From the NCBI GenBank assembly GCA_036265815.1, contig DATAOI010000022.1, forward strand, positions 62,001 through 126,000: a stretch of DNA of 64,000 bases, read 5' to 3'. The translations under genes were made by a program, and so were the position numbers. This document shows positions 44,206 to 52,458 of the stretch, in pieces (the first letter of the stretch is position 1; each line of letters starts with the position of its first letter). Origin of the DNA: Gemmatimonadales bacterium (lineage in GTDB: Bacteria > Gemmatimonadota > Gemmatimonadetes > Gemmatimonadales > GWC2-71-9). Below the pieces are notes generated by a model. It was not told where the DNA came from. It saw only the letters and a program-made list of their open reading frames with translations, and did no database searches.

Positions 44206-45125
44206 CCGGAGACCGGCGGCGGATCGCCGACGACCACCCGAAGGCGGCCGGCGTGCTCGGCGAGAAGACGCTCGGCCTCTTCGCGGGACACGCCGCGCCG
44301 GGCCATCACGATCGCCGTCTTGACGCTGCCCTCGGCGCCGTCGAGCACCGCACGCACCGCGTCACGCGGCAGGCCGGTGGTCTCCATGAGGATGCGTTGG
44401 CTCCGGTCCACCAGCTTGTCGTTCCAGGCGCGGAGATCCACCATGAGATTGCCATAGATCTTGCCCAGTCGAATCATGGCGCCGGTGGTGAGGGTATTGA
44501 GCACCAGCTTGGTGGCGGTGCCGGCCTTCATCCGGGTCGAGCCGGTCACGATCTCGGGGCCCACCAGCACGGTGATGCACACGTCGCAGGTCTCCTGCAG
44601 CAGCCGCGGCGGTGGTGAGCAGGAGACTAGCGCGGTGCGGGCGTCCAGGGTCTGCGCGCGCGAGAGTGCCGCTCTGACGTACGGTGTAGTGCCGCTCGCC
44701 GCGATGCCCACAACCACGTCGTTCGGTCCGACCCGGCGGGCGTCCATTTCGGCAAGACCGGCGTTGACGTCGTCCTCGGCGCCCTCGATCGAGCGGACCA
44801 GCGCCGGCAAGCCGCCCGCGATGATGCCGACGACCATCTCGGGCGGGGTGCCGAACGTGGGAGGGCATTCGGCCGCATCGAGCACGCCGAGCCGACCGCT
44901 GGTGCCGGCCCCGACGTAAAGGAGCCGGCCGCCGACACGGAAGGCGGCCTCGATCAGATCGATGGTACGCGCGATCTCCAGCCGCGCCTGGGCCACGGCG
45001 GGGGGGACGGTGGCGTCCTCGGCCCCGATGAGATCGACGATCTCCAGGGCGGAAGCGGTATCGATCGTGGAGCTGCGGGGGTTGCGCCGTTCGGTCAGGC
45101 GCGGATCGAGGTAGTCGTCAGCCAC
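44202..45125 (-). CDS. murQ: N-acetylmuramic acid 6-phosphate etherase
   Basis: MurQ cleaves the lactyl ether of MurNAc 6-phosphate to give GlcNAc 6-phosphate and D-lactate. The 307-residue SIS-domain protein has TERRNPRSSTIDT, YVGAGTSGRLGVLDAAECPP and GSTRMKAGTATKLVLN, all diagnostic. GTG at 45125 opens the operon murQ-anmK-nagZ. The 109-base gap to ggt contains AT-rich TAAATTAG on the plus strand but no certain promoter. Confidence 0.96.
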   Translation of the reverse strand: MADDYLDPRLTERRNPRSSTIDTASALEIVDLIGAEDATVPPAVAQARLEIARTIDLIEAAFRVGGRLLYVGAGTSGRLGVLDAAECPPTFGTPPEMVVGIIAGGLPALVRSIEGAEDDVNAGLAEMDARRVGPNDVVVGIAASGTTPYVRAALSRAQTLDARTALVSCSPPPRLLQETCDVCITVLVGPEIVTGSTRMKAGTATKLVLNTLTTGAMIRLGKIYGNLMVDLRAWNDKLVDRSQRILMETTGLPRDAVRAVLDGAEGSVKTAIVMARRGVSREEAERLLAEHAGRLRVVVGDPPPVSG

Positions 45126-45234
45126 GCGAGCAGGCGAATGGGAGTATCCGGGCGCGAACCTGACGCTAAATTAGAGCCCGACCGTCGCCCGGGGCAACCT
45201 CCCCGGCTCCCCGACACCACACCACGAGGCTCGC

Positions 45235-46953
45235 GTGCGAATCGATCGCCTGCTGCCGGTTGTCATGCTGGTCCTGCCGCTCGCGTGTGCCCACCACGGC
45301 GAGAGCGCGACGGAGACGGGCCTCCGTCCCGAGTGGCGCTTCGCCGGCAAGGCCGGGGTGGCGGAGGGCCGCGCGGCCATGGTGGTGTCGGGAAGCCCGC
45401 TCGCGAGTGAGGTGGGCCGGGAAATACTCCGTGCGGGCGGGAACGCGGTCGACGCGGCGGTAGCGGTGGGGTTCGCGCTCGCCGTGGTTCACCCGGAGGC
45501 GGGCAACCTGGGCGGCGGCGGATTCATGGTGATCCGTCCGCGGGACGGGGCGGTCCAGACACTCGACTACCGGGAGACGGCGCCCGCCCGCGCCACCCGC
45601 GACATGTATCTGGACGACAAAGGACAGCCGACCGACCGGAGCCTCACCGGCGCGCTCGCGGCCGGCGTGCCCGGTGCGGTGGCGGGCTTGACCGAGGCAC
45701 ATCACCGGTACGGACGCCTGCCGCTGGCCCGCCTGCTCGAGCCCGCCATCCGGCTGGCGCGCGACGGCTTCGCGGTAGATGTCTACCGGAGTGAGTCGAT
45801 CCGGGAAGACAGCGCCCGCCTCGCGCTCTTCCCGGCATCCCGGGCCAGCTTCCTCCCCTCCGGCCGGCCGCCGGTGCCGGGGACGACGCTCCGGCAACCC
45901 GATCTCGCCGCCACGCTCCAGGCAATCAGCGACAGCGGCGCTGCCGGCTTCTATCGCGGGCGGGTGGCCGATCTCATCGTGGCGGAGATGGCGCGCGGCG
46001 GCGGGATCATGTCGCGGGACGACCTGGCCGGCTATCGCGCCATCTGGCGGGATCCGATCGTGGTGGCGTATCACGGCTACACCATCTACTCCATGCCGCC
46101 GGCGTCGTCGGGCGGTGTCACCATGGGCGAGATCCTGAACATCATGGAGGGATATTCGCCGCTGCCGCGGTTCGGCTCGGCCGAGCTGATCCACCGGGAG
46201 GCCGAAGCGATGCGGCGCGCCTTCACCGACCGGAACACCTATCTGGGCGACCCCGCGTTCGTCCGCAACCCGGTGGACCGGCTGCTCTCCAAGGCGTACG
46301 CCGCCGAGCAGCGGCGGAGCATCGGCCAACGAGCGACCCCGACGCCCAAGTTCGATCCTTCGGTCCGGAGCGGCGCGTCGACCACGCATTATTCGGTGGT
46401 GGACGCCGAAGGCAACGCCGTGAGCTGCACCACGACGCTCAACGACAGCTACGGTGCCGCGGTCACGGTGACCGGCGCCGGCTTCCTGCTCAACGACGAG
46501 ATGGACGATTTCGCCACGGCGCCTGGCAAACCCAACATGTACGGCCTGGTCCAGGGTGAGGCGAACGCGATCGCGCCGGGAAAGCGGATGCTGTCGGCGA
46601 TGACCCCGAGCATCGTCCTCGATCCTGAGCGGCGGCTCTATCTCGTGCTGGGGACGCCCGGCGGGCCGCGGATCATCACGATGGTCTACCACGTCATCTC
46701 CAACGTGATCGACCACCGGATGACGCTGCCCGATGCCGTGGCCGCGCCGCGGATGCACCATCAGGGACTCCCCGACAGCATTCAGACCGAGACAGGCGCG
46801 TTTCCGGAGGCCACGCTGGACAGCTTGCGGGCGCGGGGCCACGCGATCGAGGCCCGCGGATACTGGGGCGATGTCGAGGCGATCATCCGGGCGCCCGCTG
46901 GCTGGGAAGGGGTCAGCGATCCCCGACGCGGAGGCGGCGGCGCCGGGTACTGA
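45235..46953 (+). CDS. ggt: Gamma-glutamyltransferase lipoprotein
   Basis: GGT hydrolyses or transfers the gamma-glutamyl group of glutathione-like and gamma-Glu peptides. The 572-residue precursor starts with GTG and has a lipobox (LPLAC), so it is membrane-anchored outside the cytoplasm. It is an autocleaving Ntn hydrolase: the nucleophile is Thr383 in STTHYSVVD. GNLGGGGFMV, AMTPSIVLD and GTPGGPRII are conserved. Because the organism seems to use bacillithiol rather than glutathione, gamma-D-Glu muropeptides or poly-gamma-Glu are possible substrates (inference). A strong GC hairpin overlaps its 3' end. Confidence 0.93.
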   Translation: MRIDRLLPVVMLVLPLACAHHGESATETGLRPEWRFAGKAGVAEGRAAMVVSGSPLASEVGREILRAGGNAVDAAVAVGFALAVVHPEAGNLGGGGFMVIRPRDGAVQTLDYRETAPARATRDMYLDDKGQPTDRSLTGALAAGVPGAVAGLTEAHHRYGRLPLARLLEPAIRLARDGFAVDVYRSESIREDSARLALFPASRASFLPSGRPPVPGTTLRQPDLAATLQAISDSGAAGFYRGRVADLIVAEMARGGGIMSRDDLAGYRAIWRDPIVVAYHGYTIYSMPPASSGGVTMGEILNIMEGYSPLPRFGSAELIHREAEAMRRAFTDRNTYLGDPAFVRNPVDRLLSKAYAAEQRRSIGQRATPTPKFDPSVRSGASTTHYSVVDAEGNAVSCTTTLNDSYGAAVTVTGAGFLLNDEMDDFATAPGKPNMYGLVQGEANAIAPGKRMLSAMTPSIVLDPERRLYLVLGTPGGPRIITMVYHVISNVIDHRMTLPDAVAAPRMHHQGLPDSIQTETGAFPEATLDSLRARGHAIEARGYWGDVEAIIRAPAGWEGVSDPRRGGGGAGY

Positions 46954-46975
46954 TCGGCGCCGCCGCTTCTCCTTC
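46934..46975 (+). terminator. GC-rich hairpin, likely terminator of ggt
   Basis: A perfect 12-bp stem (GCGGCGGCGCCG with CGGCGCCGCCGC) spans the ggt stop codon, which lies in the 9-base loop, and is followed by TTCTCCTTC. It would end transcription between the convergent ggt and lipoprotein genes. The T-tract is poor. Confidence 0.5.
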
Positions 46976-46991
46976 GACGAACTACACCGAC

Positions 46992-47840
46992 TCAGCTCTG
47001 GGCGACGAACTTCTGGTCCAGCGTGACGGTCACGGTGGTCCCCTGAGGGAGCACCACGTCACGGTCCTTGGTCTCCACCGCGCGCTGCGCCCCGATGGCA
47101 CCGCCGATGATGCCGCCGATGACGGCGCCCTTGGTGCTGCCGCCGAGCACCCGGCCGACGACCGCACCCGCGCCGGTCCCCACCCCAACCTTCGCGATGT
47201 CACCCGCGCCGGTCTTGCGGCCCTCCAGCTTCGTCTTCACGCCGGTGATCGAGGCGGTGATCGGGTGAGACGCGCCGTTGATGGAGACGGCGGTCGGCTT
47301 GACGGTGAGCGTGCCGGTGGTGTCGCCCTTGTTTTCCGACTCCTTGATGGCGGTGATCTGGAGCGTCACCTGAGAGCCCGCCGGAATGACCACTTTGCCG
47401 GAGGCGTCCTTCACGTCGCTGCCGACGGTGGCCGTCACCTGGTCACCCACCTTGTTCTTCTGCGAGCGGATCTCGGCATCGGTGGTGGCCGAGATGGTCG
47501 TGCCGGCCGCTAGTGCGGAGGCGGCCGCCGGGGCCGCGGCGGGAGGAGCGGCGCTGGGCTGCGGAGCCGGGGCCGCCGCCGGCGCGCTCGGCTTGGGCTT
47601 GGGAGCCGCGGGCTTCGGCGCCGGCTTGGGGGCCGCCGGCTTCGGTGCCGGCGTGGCCGCGGGCGCCGCCGAGCTGGCGGTGTCCGCCGAGGGCTGATCG
47701 TTCAATGGCGCGGTGGAATCCACCGGGGCCAGCTGCAGGTCGCGGCTCAGACTGTCGGCCGACGCCACATCACGGCGGTCGCTCCGGCCGCAGGCCGCGA
47801 CGGAGATAAGGGTGAGCGCCGCGAGCATCGTTCTCGACAT
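46992..47840 (-). CDS. Lipoprotein with Pro/Ala/Lys linker and glycine zipper
   Basis: The ATG at 47840 follows GGAGG at seven bases; an upstream in-frame start would bury the signal. The 282-residue precursor has a lipobox (VAAC), then a low-complexity linker of repeated Pro-Ala-Lys (about residues 55-110), a beta-rich domain (TISATTDAEIRSQKNKVGDQ, then VVIPAGSQVTLQI) and a glycine-zipper segment (GVGTGAGAVVGRVLGG) that may insert in or coat the membrane. The linker looks like a periplasm-spanning arm. I know no function for this arrangement. It is divergent from the ABC exporter. Confidence 0.75.
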   Translation of the reverse strand: MSRTMLAALTLISVAACGRSDRRDVASADSLSRDLQLAPVDSTAPLNDQPSADTASSAAPAATPAPKPAAPKPAPKPAAPKPKPSAPAAAPAPQPSAAPPAAAPAAASALAAGTTISATTDAEIRSQKNKVGDQVTATVGSDVKDASGKVVIPAGSQVTLQITAIKESENKGDTTGTLTVKPTAVSINGASHPITASITGVKTKLEGRKTGAGDIAKVGVGTGAGAVVGRVLGGSTKGAVIGGIIGGAIGAQRAVETKDRDVVLPQGTTVTVTLDQKFVAQS

Positions 47841-47904
47841 CGATACCTCCTCATTGATGTGACTTGCCGGGGTTCCGCGGCTCGGTGACATTTCAGCCAC
47901 TCTT

Positions 47905-49674
47905 ATGCGCGAGCTGCGATCCCTCCTGCCCTACCTCAGGCCCTACACCCGAACCTACACGCTCGGGCTGGTCCTGGTGGTCGTCTCCAACAAGTTTGCA
48001 ACTCTCGGACCGCGCTATATCGAGCGGGCCATCGACGCCCTGCGCCAAGGCTCGGCGTTCAAAGAGGTGCAGATCGCGCTCGCGCTGCTGCTCGCCGTGG
48101 CGCTCGCAGGGGGTGTGGCGCGGTACGGCATGCGCGAGTTGCTCAACAGCGGTAGCCGCCGCGTCGAGACCGACCTGCGGGACCATCTCTTCCATCACCT
48201 GCAGCGGATGTCGGCGGAATTCTACGACCGGTACCCCACGGGCGATGTGATGGCCCGCACCACCAACGACCTGCTGGCTGTCCGGATGGTGGCCGGCCCG
48301 GCGCTCATGTATCTGGTGGATACTACTATACGGGCGTTGCTAATTGCACCTGCCATGGTCTCGATCAGTCCTCGGCTGACCGCCATGGCGTTCATCCCGC
48401 TGCTGGGGCTCCCGGTGGCGATGATCTCGCTGGGACAGCGGGTCCACCAGCGCAGCCAGGCCATCCAGGCACAGTTCAGCAGTCTCACCAGCCAGGCGCA
48501 CGAGAACCTGTCCGGTGTGCGGGTGGTCCGGGCCTACCGGCAGGAGCAGGCCGAGATCGCCGCCTTCGAGCGGTTGAGTAAGGACTACCTGCGCCGGAAC
48601 CTCCAGCTCGCCCGGGTGCAGGGGCTCTTCTTCCCGCTGCTCACCATGCTGGGTGGATTGAGCGCGGTCGTGGTGCTCTACATCGGAGGCCAGCTAGTGA
48701 TGGCGGGTCGGGTGACGGTCGGCGAGTTCGTCGCGTTCGGTGTGTATCTGGGGATGCTGGTCTGGCCCATGATCGCGCTCGGTTGGGCGGTGAACCTGGT
48801 GCAGCGCGGCGCGGCGTCGATGGGACGCATCAACGAGCTCTTCGCCCAGCGGCCCGCCATCACCGGGCCGGCGGTGCCTGAGCGCCTTCCACCGGCCCGC
48901 GGCGGACGCTCGGTCGAGTTCCACGGCGTCCGGTTCGCCTACCCCGGCGCCGCCGATCGGGGAGCGGTGCTGGAAGACATCTCCTTCCGGGTGGAGGCGG
49001 GACGCTCGCTGGCCATCGTCGGGGCCACCGGGTCGGGCAAATCGACGCTGGTCGATCTTCTGGTGCGGGCCTACGACCCCGACCGCGGCGCGATCCTGCT
49101 GGATGGCGTCGACGTGCGCCGCCTCTCGCTGACCGAGCTCCATCGCGCCATCGGGTTCGTCCCGCAGGAGACCTTCCTCTTCAGTGACACGGTCCGCGAG
49201 AACGTGCTGCTCGGCGCGCCGGATGATGGTCGGCTGGACCGGGTGGCGGAGGTGGCGCAGCTCACCGAAGCGCTCCCCGCGCTGCCGGACGGCTACGAGA
49301 CACTGTTGGGCGAGCGCGGTATCAACCTCTCGGGTGGCCAGAAGCAGCGCGCGGCGATCGCGCGCGCCCTGGCCCAGGATCCGCCGGTCTTCGTGCTGGA
49401 CGACGCCCTGAGTGCGGTGGACGCGCACACCGAGGCCAGGATCCTTCGTGCGCTGCGCGGGGCGCTGGAAGGGCGGACCAGCATCATCGTCTCCCATCGG
49501 CTGGCCGCCGTGCGGGACGCGGACTGGATACTGGTGCTGGACGAGGGGCGGATCGTCGAGCAAGGCATTCACCTCGAGCTCATCGGCCGGGGAGGGCGCT
49601 ATTGGGAGCTGCTGCGCCGGCAGCAGCTCGAGGAGGAGCTGGAGGAAGAGGAGGTCGGCGGCAGCCCGGCCTAG
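47905..49674 (+). CDS. ABC exporter, fused membrane and ATPase domains (MsbA/LmrA type)
   Basis: This 589-residue half-transporter has six membrane helices (residues about 15-300) and a nucleotide-binding domain with Walker A GATGSGKST, the signature LSGGQKQR and Walker B VFVLDDALSAVD. It would act as a homodimer. The substrate could be lipid, drug or peptide; nothing nearby identifies it. The C-terminal tail is strongly Glu-rich (EEELEEEEVGG). It is convergent with the ccdA copy. Confidence 0.93.
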   Translation: MRELRSLLPYLRPYTRTYTLGLVLVVVSNKFATLGPRYIERAIDALRQGSAFKEVQIALALLLAVALAGGVARYGMRELLNSGSRRVETDLRDHLFHHLQRMSAEFYDRYPTGDVMARTTNDLLAVRMVAGPALMYLVDTTIRALLIAPAMVSISPRLTAMAFIPLLGLPVAMISLGQRVHQRSQAIQAQFSSLTSQAHENLSGVRVVRAYRQEQAEIAAFERLSKDYLRRNLQLARVQGLFFPLLTMLGGLSAVVVLYIGGQLVMAGRVTVGEFVAFGVYLGMLVWPMIALGWAVNLVQRGAASMGRINELFAQRPAITGPAVPERLPPARGGRSVEFHGVRFAYPGAADRGAVLEDISFRVEAGRSLAIVGATGSGKSTLVDLLVRAYDPDRGAILLDGVDVRRLSLTELHRAIGFVPQETFLFSDTVRENVLLGAPDDGRLDRVAEVAQLTEALPALPDGYETLLGERGINLSGGQKQRAAIARALAQDPPVFVLDDALSAVDAHTEARILRALRGALEGRTSIIVSHRLAAVRDADWILVLDEGRIVEQGIHLELIGRGGRYWELLRRQQLEEELEEEEVGGSPA

Positions 49675-49710
49675 GGGAGCGAGCCCGCGCTGCTGTCACC
49701 GCGCTCGGCG

Positions 49711-50439
49711 TCAGATCTTCCCCCGCAGCGCCTCCGGTGTGAGGCCCTGGAGCCAGCCCGCCAGACGAGTGAACTCGCCGCTCACCAGCAGGATGCCGAC
49801 CAGCACCAGCAGGATTCCGCTGGCCCGCATCACCCACGGCAGAAATCGGCGGAAACGCTGGAACCACTCGAGAAACGACTCCAGCGCCACGGCTGCCACG
49901 ACGAACGGCAGCGCGAGTCCCGCGGAGTAGAAGCCGAGGAGCAGCATGCCGCGGGAGAGATCGGTCGTGGTGGCGGCGAGCCCCAGGATGCCACCCAGCA
50001 CCGGCCCGATGCAGGGGGTCCACCCCGCCGCGAACGCCATGCCGACCAGCGCGGAACCCAGATAGCCGACCGGTTTCCGCTCCAAGTGCAGCCGGCGCTC
50101 CCGGGTGAGCAGGCCGGGCGCGAACGCTCCCAGCGAGACCAGCCCGAATCCGATGACGATGATGCCACCCAGGCGCTGCAGCCAGATCTGATAGTAGTTG
50201 AGCGCCCGGCCGAGCGCGGTCGCGCTGGCGCCGAGCAGGATGAAGACGAGGCTGAATCCAGCGACGAAGAGCAGCGCGTGGAGCAGCGCCGTCCAGCGGC
50301 GGCCCCCCGTCTCCGGCAGGCTCATCCCGGTGAGAAAGCCGAGGTACGATGGTACCAGCGGCAGCACGCAGGGCGAGAGGAAGCTAAGCAGGCCCGCGGT
50401 GAACGCGACGATCAGTCCCAAGGCGACCGGCTGGCTCAT
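49711..50439 (-). CDS. ccdA: CcdA/DsbD-type transmembrane electron carrier (second copy)
   Basis: This 242-residue protein has six membrane segments and the CcdA cysteines in LSFLSPCVLPLVPSYL and AAGWTPCIGPVLGGIL. It is closer to classical cytochrome-c-type CcdA than the copy at 23702-24418. ATG at 50439 overlaps the fur stop (ATGA). No cytochrome c maturation gene lies beside it in this window. Confidence 0.9.
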   Translation of the reverse strand: MSQPVALGLIVAFTAGLLSFLSPCVLPLVPSYLGFLTGMSLPETGGRRWTALLHALLFVAGFSLVFILLGASATALGRALNYYQIWLQRLGGIIVIGFGLVSLGAFAPGLLTRERRLHLERKPVGYLGSALVGMAFAAGWTPCIGPVLGGILGLAATTTDLSRGMLLLGFYSAGLALPFVVAAVALESFLEWFQRFRRFLPWVMRASGILLVLVGILLVSGEFTRLAGWLQGLTPEALRGKI

Positions 50440-50906
50440 AGCGGCCCCAGCTCCCGCTGACGGCAATCGCGGCAGACCCCGTAGATCTCCACCCGGTGAC
50501 GCTGGTGCTGGAACCCGTGCTCGTCGGCGATGACGGGCAGCATCCGCTCCAGCCGCTCGTTCTGGAACTCTTCCACCCGCCCACAACGCTGGCAGATGAG
50601 GTGCTCGTGATGGGCCTGCGCCGGCATCGGCTCGTAGCGCTTGAAGCCTTCGCCGAAGTCGTGCGCCCGGACCAGCCCACTCTGGACCAGGACCTCCAGC
50701 GTGCGGTAGACCGTCGCAGTTCCCACCTGCTCACCACGCTCCTTCAGTGTGCGCCGGATGCCCTCCACCGAGGGATGGCCCTCGGAGAGAAACACCACCT
50801 GAGCGACGAGGTCGCGTTGCCGGGTGACGGGTTGCCGATGTTCGCGGAGGTAGCGTCGAAACCGCTCGAGGAGGGCCGCCCCCTCCACCTTAGCGAGCGG
50901 CACCAT
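50436..50906 (-). CDS. fur: Fur-family metalloregulator
   Basis: This 156-residue regulator has a winged-helix DNA-binding domain (QPVTRQRDLVAQVVFLSEGH, then GTATVYRTLEVLVQSGLV) and a dimer domain with HHEHLICQRCGRVEEF and C-terminal CRDCRQRE for zinc. It could respond to Fe, Zn, Mn or peroxide; sequence alone does not decide. ATG at 50906 overlaps the end of the 127-residue gene by 17 bases. A TonB-dependent receptor 1.5 kb away is a likely target if it senses iron. I found no certain Fur box. Confidence 0.93.
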   Translation of the reverse strand: MVPLAKVEGAALLERFRRYLREHRQPVTRQRDLVAQVVFLSEGHPSVEGIRRTLKERGEQVGTATVYRTLEVLVQSGLVRAHDFGEGFKRYEPMPAQAHHEHLICQRCGRVEEFQNERLERMLPVIADEHGFQHQRHRVEIYGVCRDCRQRELGPL

Positions 50907-51273
50907 CGAGCTCGGGCGGCCGCGGCGGAAACCAGCGCTCGGGCGAGACCGCGAGCGGCGGATGTTCGTCGTCGATCCGGCGTTGGGCCTCGTGCAGCAG
51001 CTGGGCGAGCGCCTCGACCGGTCCACTGCCGACCTCCAGCACCGAAGCCTCGAACTTCCCCCGCTCCTTGCCCTTGACCGCAAGCACGTAGCGCGCCGTG
51101 TAAATCCGCCGCCGATCGCCATCCACACGGGAGACGACGGCGGTGCCGTACTCCCGCCCCTCGTGCCGGACCGAGCTGAACACCCACACTCCGTCCACCT
51201 CGACGGGAGGGAGCTGCTCCGCCACCGCCTGAGCGAGCCGGGCCCAGCCGGGCCCGGTGCCCGGCTCGATCAC
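50890..51273 (-). CDS. Small protein between the LOR/SDH-type gene and fur, unknown
   Basis: GTG at 51273 overlaps the preceding stop as GTGA, giving 127 residues. An ATG at 51291 would add six. The N-terminal helix (WARLAQAVAEQLPPVEVDGV) is followed by a beta-rich part (GTAVVSRVDGDRRRIYTARY) and a C-terminal helix, ending with WFPPRPPELDGAA. No family was recognised. Its stop overlaps fur, so it belongs to a tightly coupled chain of four genes. Confidence 0.65.
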   Translation of the reverse strand: MIEPGTGPGWARLAQAVAEQLPPVEVDGVWVFSSVRHEGREYGTAVVSRVDGDRRRIYTARYVLAVKGKERGKFEASVLEVGSGPVEALAQLLHEAQRRIDDEHPPLAVSPERWFPPRPPELDGAAR

Positions 51274-52361
51274 GCCGGCCCCTGCTCCCATCGCTCGGTA
51301 TAGAACCGGAGGACGTGCATGAAGTCCTGCGCGTTGGTCACTACGCCATAGGCCTGGTGGGTGCCACGGTCCTTGAGCTTGTTGACGACGAACTCGGTCT
51401 GGTCGACGCAGATCGTCATCAGCGGCGCGGGCGCGCCCCGGCAGAGGTGAAACGCGGGAAGCATATTGCCCACCGCAATGGCGTGCAGGGCGGTGGCCAC
51501 GAAGATGGCCCCGGTGGCTTTCACGGTATGCTCGCGCATGGCGTCCTGGGCAGCGAGCGTATCGCTGTACACGCCGGGAAGCGGTCCGTCGTCCCGAATG
51601 GAACCCGCGAGCACGTAGGGCACGCCTTCGGTGACCAGCGCGTGCATGATGCCACTCCGGATGACCCCCTGCTCTACCGCCGCTTCGATAGATCCGGCCG
51701 CGCGGACCCGATTGATCGCCCGCATGTGGAGTCCATGCCCGCCTTGCGTCGGCTGTCCGGTGTTGCTCATACCCAGGGTGGTGCCGAAGATGGCCGCCTC
51801 CATGTCGTGCACCGCCACGGCGTTTCCGGCCAGAACGGCCTGCACATAGCCATTCCGGATGAACCACTCGAAATCCGCGCGGGCCCGGGAGTGGACCAGC
51901 GCGGGTCCCACCACCCAGACCAGATACCCGCCGTTGCGCTTCTCCTCGCCCACCCGCGCCGCCAGCTCCTCGTAGTTGACCGGCCGCTCCCGGCTTACCT
52001 CCGTGCTCATGAAACGAAATTCGTTGGCGCCGTGCACGCTGCCGAGGAATCCCTGGGAGTGGACCACGATGCCCTGGCTGCCGTCCTCCGCCTCCCCCAT
52101 GGCGACGAGCTCGCCCCGGCGGAGACGCCTCGGCTCGATCGTCTCCAGGCCGGTGGAGCGTTTCACCACCACACAGTCCATCCGTGGCCTGATCGGCGCG
52201 TGCCACCGGCCGTCCACCCGGATGTAGGTGGGCAGGTTCGAGGTGGAGAAGAACCCCTCCGGCAGCACCCCGTCCGCCGGGAGCGGCTCGAAACGAGCCT
52301 CCGGCGCGCCGGCGAACGGCGGCTGGGAGAAGTCGGGCGAAGTCGTTGGATTTTCTGGCAT
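51270..52361 (-). CDS. LOR/SDH conserved-region protein (TIGR00300-like), possible ornithine cyclodeaminase
   Basis: This 363-residue protein resembles the conserved region shared by plant lysine-ketoglutarate reductase/saccharopine dehydrogenase, the archaeal ornithine cyclodeaminase and the C-terminal half of cyanobacterial AgrE/ArgZ. Visible signatures are RPRMDCVVVKR, RVGEEKRNGGYLVWVVGPA, NAVAVHDMEAAIFGTTLG, GHGLHMRAINRVRAAGSI and CVDQTEFVVNKLKDRGTHQA. If the activity holds, it would turn ornithine into proline and ammonia. ATG at 52361 begins the best-conserved product. It is divergent from the TonB receptor and couples to the next gene by GTGA. Family is likely; activity is inferred. 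Confidence 0.75.
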   Translation of the reverse strand: MPENPTTSPDFSQPPFAGAPEARFEPLPADGVLPEGFFSTSNLPTYIRVDGRWHAPIRPRMDCVVVKRSTGLETIEPRRLRRGELVAMGEAEDGSQGIVVHSQGFLGSVHGANEFRFMSTEVSRERPVNYEELAARVGEEKRNGGYLVWVVGPALVHSRARADFEWFIRNGYVQAVLAGNAVAVHDMEAAIFGTTLGMSNTGQPTQGGHGLHMRAINRVRAAGSIEAAVEQGVIRSGIMHALVTEGVPYVLAGSIRDDGPLPGVYSDTLAAQDAMREHTVKATGAIFVATALHAIAVGNMLPAFHLCRGAPAPLMTICVDQTEFVVNKLKDRGTHQAYGVVTNAQDFMHVLRFYTERWEQGPA

Positions 52362-52458
52362 TTGGGGGAGGAAGGTAGGGGGGCGCCAGGGTGTATTCAA
52401 GCGTGCGGAGCGGGTCCACGGCGGGTTTACCTTTCCGATAGCCCCTGAGGAGACTCAC

